The notes beneath the pieces were generated by a model that was given only the letters and a program-made list of their open reading frames with translations, did not search any database and was not told the DNA's origin. This document shows positions 6,248-7,218 of a stretch of DNA of 7,218 nt, in pieces. The DNA comes from Pseudomonadota bacterium (GTDB lineage: Bacteria > Pseudomonadota > Alphaproteobacteria > Caulobacterales > Caulobacteraceae). The position numbers and the translations under genes were made by a program. Position 1 is the stretch's first letter; every line of letters starts with the position of its first letter. The stretch spans positions 1 to 7,218 of the forward strand of contig JAEXJH010000214.1 in NCBI GenBank assembly GCA_023445955.1, given 5' to 3'.

Positions 6248-6628
6248 TCAGAAGTCCTCGACCGCGCGCGTGACGAAGAACACCAGCGCCACCACCGCCA
6301 GCCCCGCCGCCAGCCAGACCGCCTCGGCGCTGGACGGGGTCGTCAGCACCGCGTTGAACTTGGCCATGCCGGCGTTGATCTCGTTCTCCAGCGTGTGGCT
6401 GCCGTTCTTCGACAGTTGGGCGACCTCGCTGGAGAAGCGCGTCGACAGCAGCTGGAACGCCGCGATCAGGCCCGCCGCGCCACCGGCCAAGGCGATGAAG
6501 ATGCGCCGCATCGCCCACCCGCGATCCAGCTTGGCCGCGACTTCGGCGTTGAACAGCGCCGTGTCGGGGAACGACGGCGGTTCGGCATACATGCGGCTCA
6601 GTTGGGCTTCGAAATCGGGTTCAGCCAT
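6248..6628 (-). CDS. Small two-helix membrane protein, putative anti-sigma factor
   Basis: The predicted 126-residue protein has a soluble N-terminus (FEAQLSRMYAEPPSFPD), a membrane helix at ~43-60 (IFIALAGGAAGLIAAF), a polar stretch of about 40 residues and a second helix at ~102-119 (EAVWLAAGLAVVALVFFV), then a short charged tail. I do not recognise a named family from sequence alone. Its gene overlaps the ECF sigma gene by 8 nt (ATGGCTGA), the usual position of a cognate membrane anti-sigma factor, and the N-terminus would be the sigma-binding part. There is no HxxxCxxC zinc motif; the protein has no cysteine at all. The ATG at 6628 is preferred over upstream in-frame starts because GAGGAGGG (6635-6642) stands at the right distance. 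It could instead be an unrelated membrane protein coupled to the sigma gene. Confidence 0.7.
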   Translation of the reverse strand: MAEPDFEAQLSRMYAEPPSFPDTALFNAEVAAKLDRGWAMRRIFIALAGGAAGLIAAFQLLSTRFSSEVAQLSKNGSHTLENEINAGMAKFNAVLTTPSSAEAVWLAAGLAVVALVFFVTRAVEDF

Positions 6629-7196
6629 GTGCTTCCCTCCTCGCCCCCTGTTCAGGCCGGGCGAGTTTCGCCCGGAGTTTATCCAAACCACGTTTGACAT
6701 GGGATTTGACCGTGCCGATCGGGATGTTCAAGGCCTCGGCCGCCTCGGCGTGGGACCAGTCGGCGCCGTAACACAGGGAAACGCACAGGCGCTCCCCGCG
6801 TGACAGCGTCTTCAGGGCCTCGTCGAGATCGATGCGACTGGCCGCGTCCCCCGACGCGTCGCGCACCATCACGTCCTCGACCGGTTCGACGGTGTCCGAG
6901 AAGATCAGCCGCGTGTCGCGCTTGACCTTCTTCAGATAGAGCCGCGCGGCGATCTTCTTGATCCAGGCCCCGAAGGTCCCCTCCCCGCGAAACTCGGCCG
7001 CCTGTTCGAACCCGGTCATGAAGGCGTCCTGAGCCAGGTCGTCGGCCGTGGCCGAGTCGGCGCCCAGGCGGCGCAGCAGCCCCCGGACGGCCGAGCCGTG
7101 CCTGCGCACCAGCTCCCCGTAGGCCCGTCGGTCGCCCGCCGCCGCTTGGGCGGCGAGTTCGACATCGTGACCGGTTGGCGGGCGTTCCGTGCCCAT
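6621..7196 (-). CDS. ECF-family RNA polymerase sigma factor
   Basis: This 191-residue protein has the two-domain layout of group 4 (ECF) sigma factors, which direct RNA polymerase to stress or envelope regulons. Region 2 spans ~24-93 with the core-binding signature DDLAQDAFMTGFE (52-64), and the -10 recognition segment includes FGAWIKKIAARLYLKKVKR (75-93). Region 4 spans ~125-178 with helix-turn-helix SHAEAAEALNIPIGTVKSHV (148-167) for -35 binding. A linker of ~30 residues joins them, and there is no region 1 or 3. C138 and C142 lie in region 4. ATG at 7196 is supported by GGGAGGGG (7206-7213); an ATG at 7204 is in another frame. Its promoter lies outside the window, so autoregulation cannot be judged. 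The ECF subgroup is not assignable by eye. Confidence 0.93.
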   Translation of the reverse strand: MGTERPPTGHDVELAAQAAAGDRRAYGELVRRHGSAVRGLLRRLGADSATADDLAQDAFMTGFEQAAEFRGEGTFGAWIKKIAARLYLKKVKRDTRLIFSDTVEPVEDVMVRDASGDAASRIDLDEALKTLSRGERLCVSLCYGADWSHAEAAEALNIPIGTVKSHVKRGLDKLRAKLARPEQGARREAHG

Positions 7197-7205
7197 GGGT
7201 TCATG

Positions 7206-7213
7206 CCCCTCCC
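7206..7213 (-). promoter_or_regulatory. Ribosome binding site of the ECF sigma factor
   Basis: The minus strand reads GGGAGGGG, 9 nt before ATG at 7196. It is too close to the out-of-frame ATG at 7204, which supports the chosen start. Confidence 0.6.
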
Positions 7214-7218
7214 AAGGC

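Noticed and set aside
6629..6700. N-terminal extension of the small membrane protein up to 6700
   Set aside because: The longer frame lies deep within the sigma factor gene and encodes a non-conserved-looking segment; ATG at 6628 has a strong ribosome binding site and gives a typical 8-nt coupling overlap.
1..7218. Mobile element, CRISPR, toxin-antitoxin, tRNA or defence-system content
   Set aside because: Looked on both strands; no transposase, spaced direct repeats, tRNA-like cloverleaf or small toxin-antitoxin pair was seen. Gene density, direction and composition are uniform.

Overview
The window is GC-rich, and every convincing gene lies on the minus strand. Protein sequences, codon use and promoter style suggest an alphaproteobacterium, most likely Caulobacter or a close relative. 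That placement is inference from recognition; no database search was run. I see no mobile element, CRISPR array, RNA gene, phage gene or defence locus. This looks like an ordinary chromosomal housekeeping region, and I did not find an undescribed system in it.

Layout in the direction of transcription (right to left): (1) an ECF-type RNA polymerase sigma factor (7196-6621) overlaps by 8 nt a small two-helix membrane protein (6628-6248) that is a plausible anti-sigma factor. (2) A 110-nt leader with inverted repeats precedes panB (6137-5310), which makes ketopantoate for pantothenate/CoA synthesis and very probably starts at TTG. (3) A 149-nt gap with a Caulobacter-like promoter candidate leads into a YfgM-like membrane-anchored TPR protein (5160-4399). 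Its stop overlaps the start of bamB (4402-2972), the beta-propeller lipoprotein of the outer-membrane assembly machine, by 4 nt (ATGA). (4) A 122-nt gap with three short hairpins separates bamB from der (2849-1092), the double-GTPase ribosome assembly factor. (5) A 54-nt gap leads to a secreted class C beta-lactamase-like serine hydrolase (1037 to the left edge), whose C-terminus lies outside the window.

The order yfgM-bamB-der is the same as in E. coli, so the central block is an old conserved cluster joining envelope biogenesis with ribosome assembly. The sigma/membrane-protein pair is the main regulatory module; its signal and targets cannot be read from this window.

The points most worth a second look are the non-canonical G4 motifs in both Der GTPase domains, Der's long basic C-terminal tail, a lysine-rich insertion in BamB, and the unassigned sigma/anti-sigma pair. 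The panB leader, with its inverted repeats and TTG start, also merits checking.
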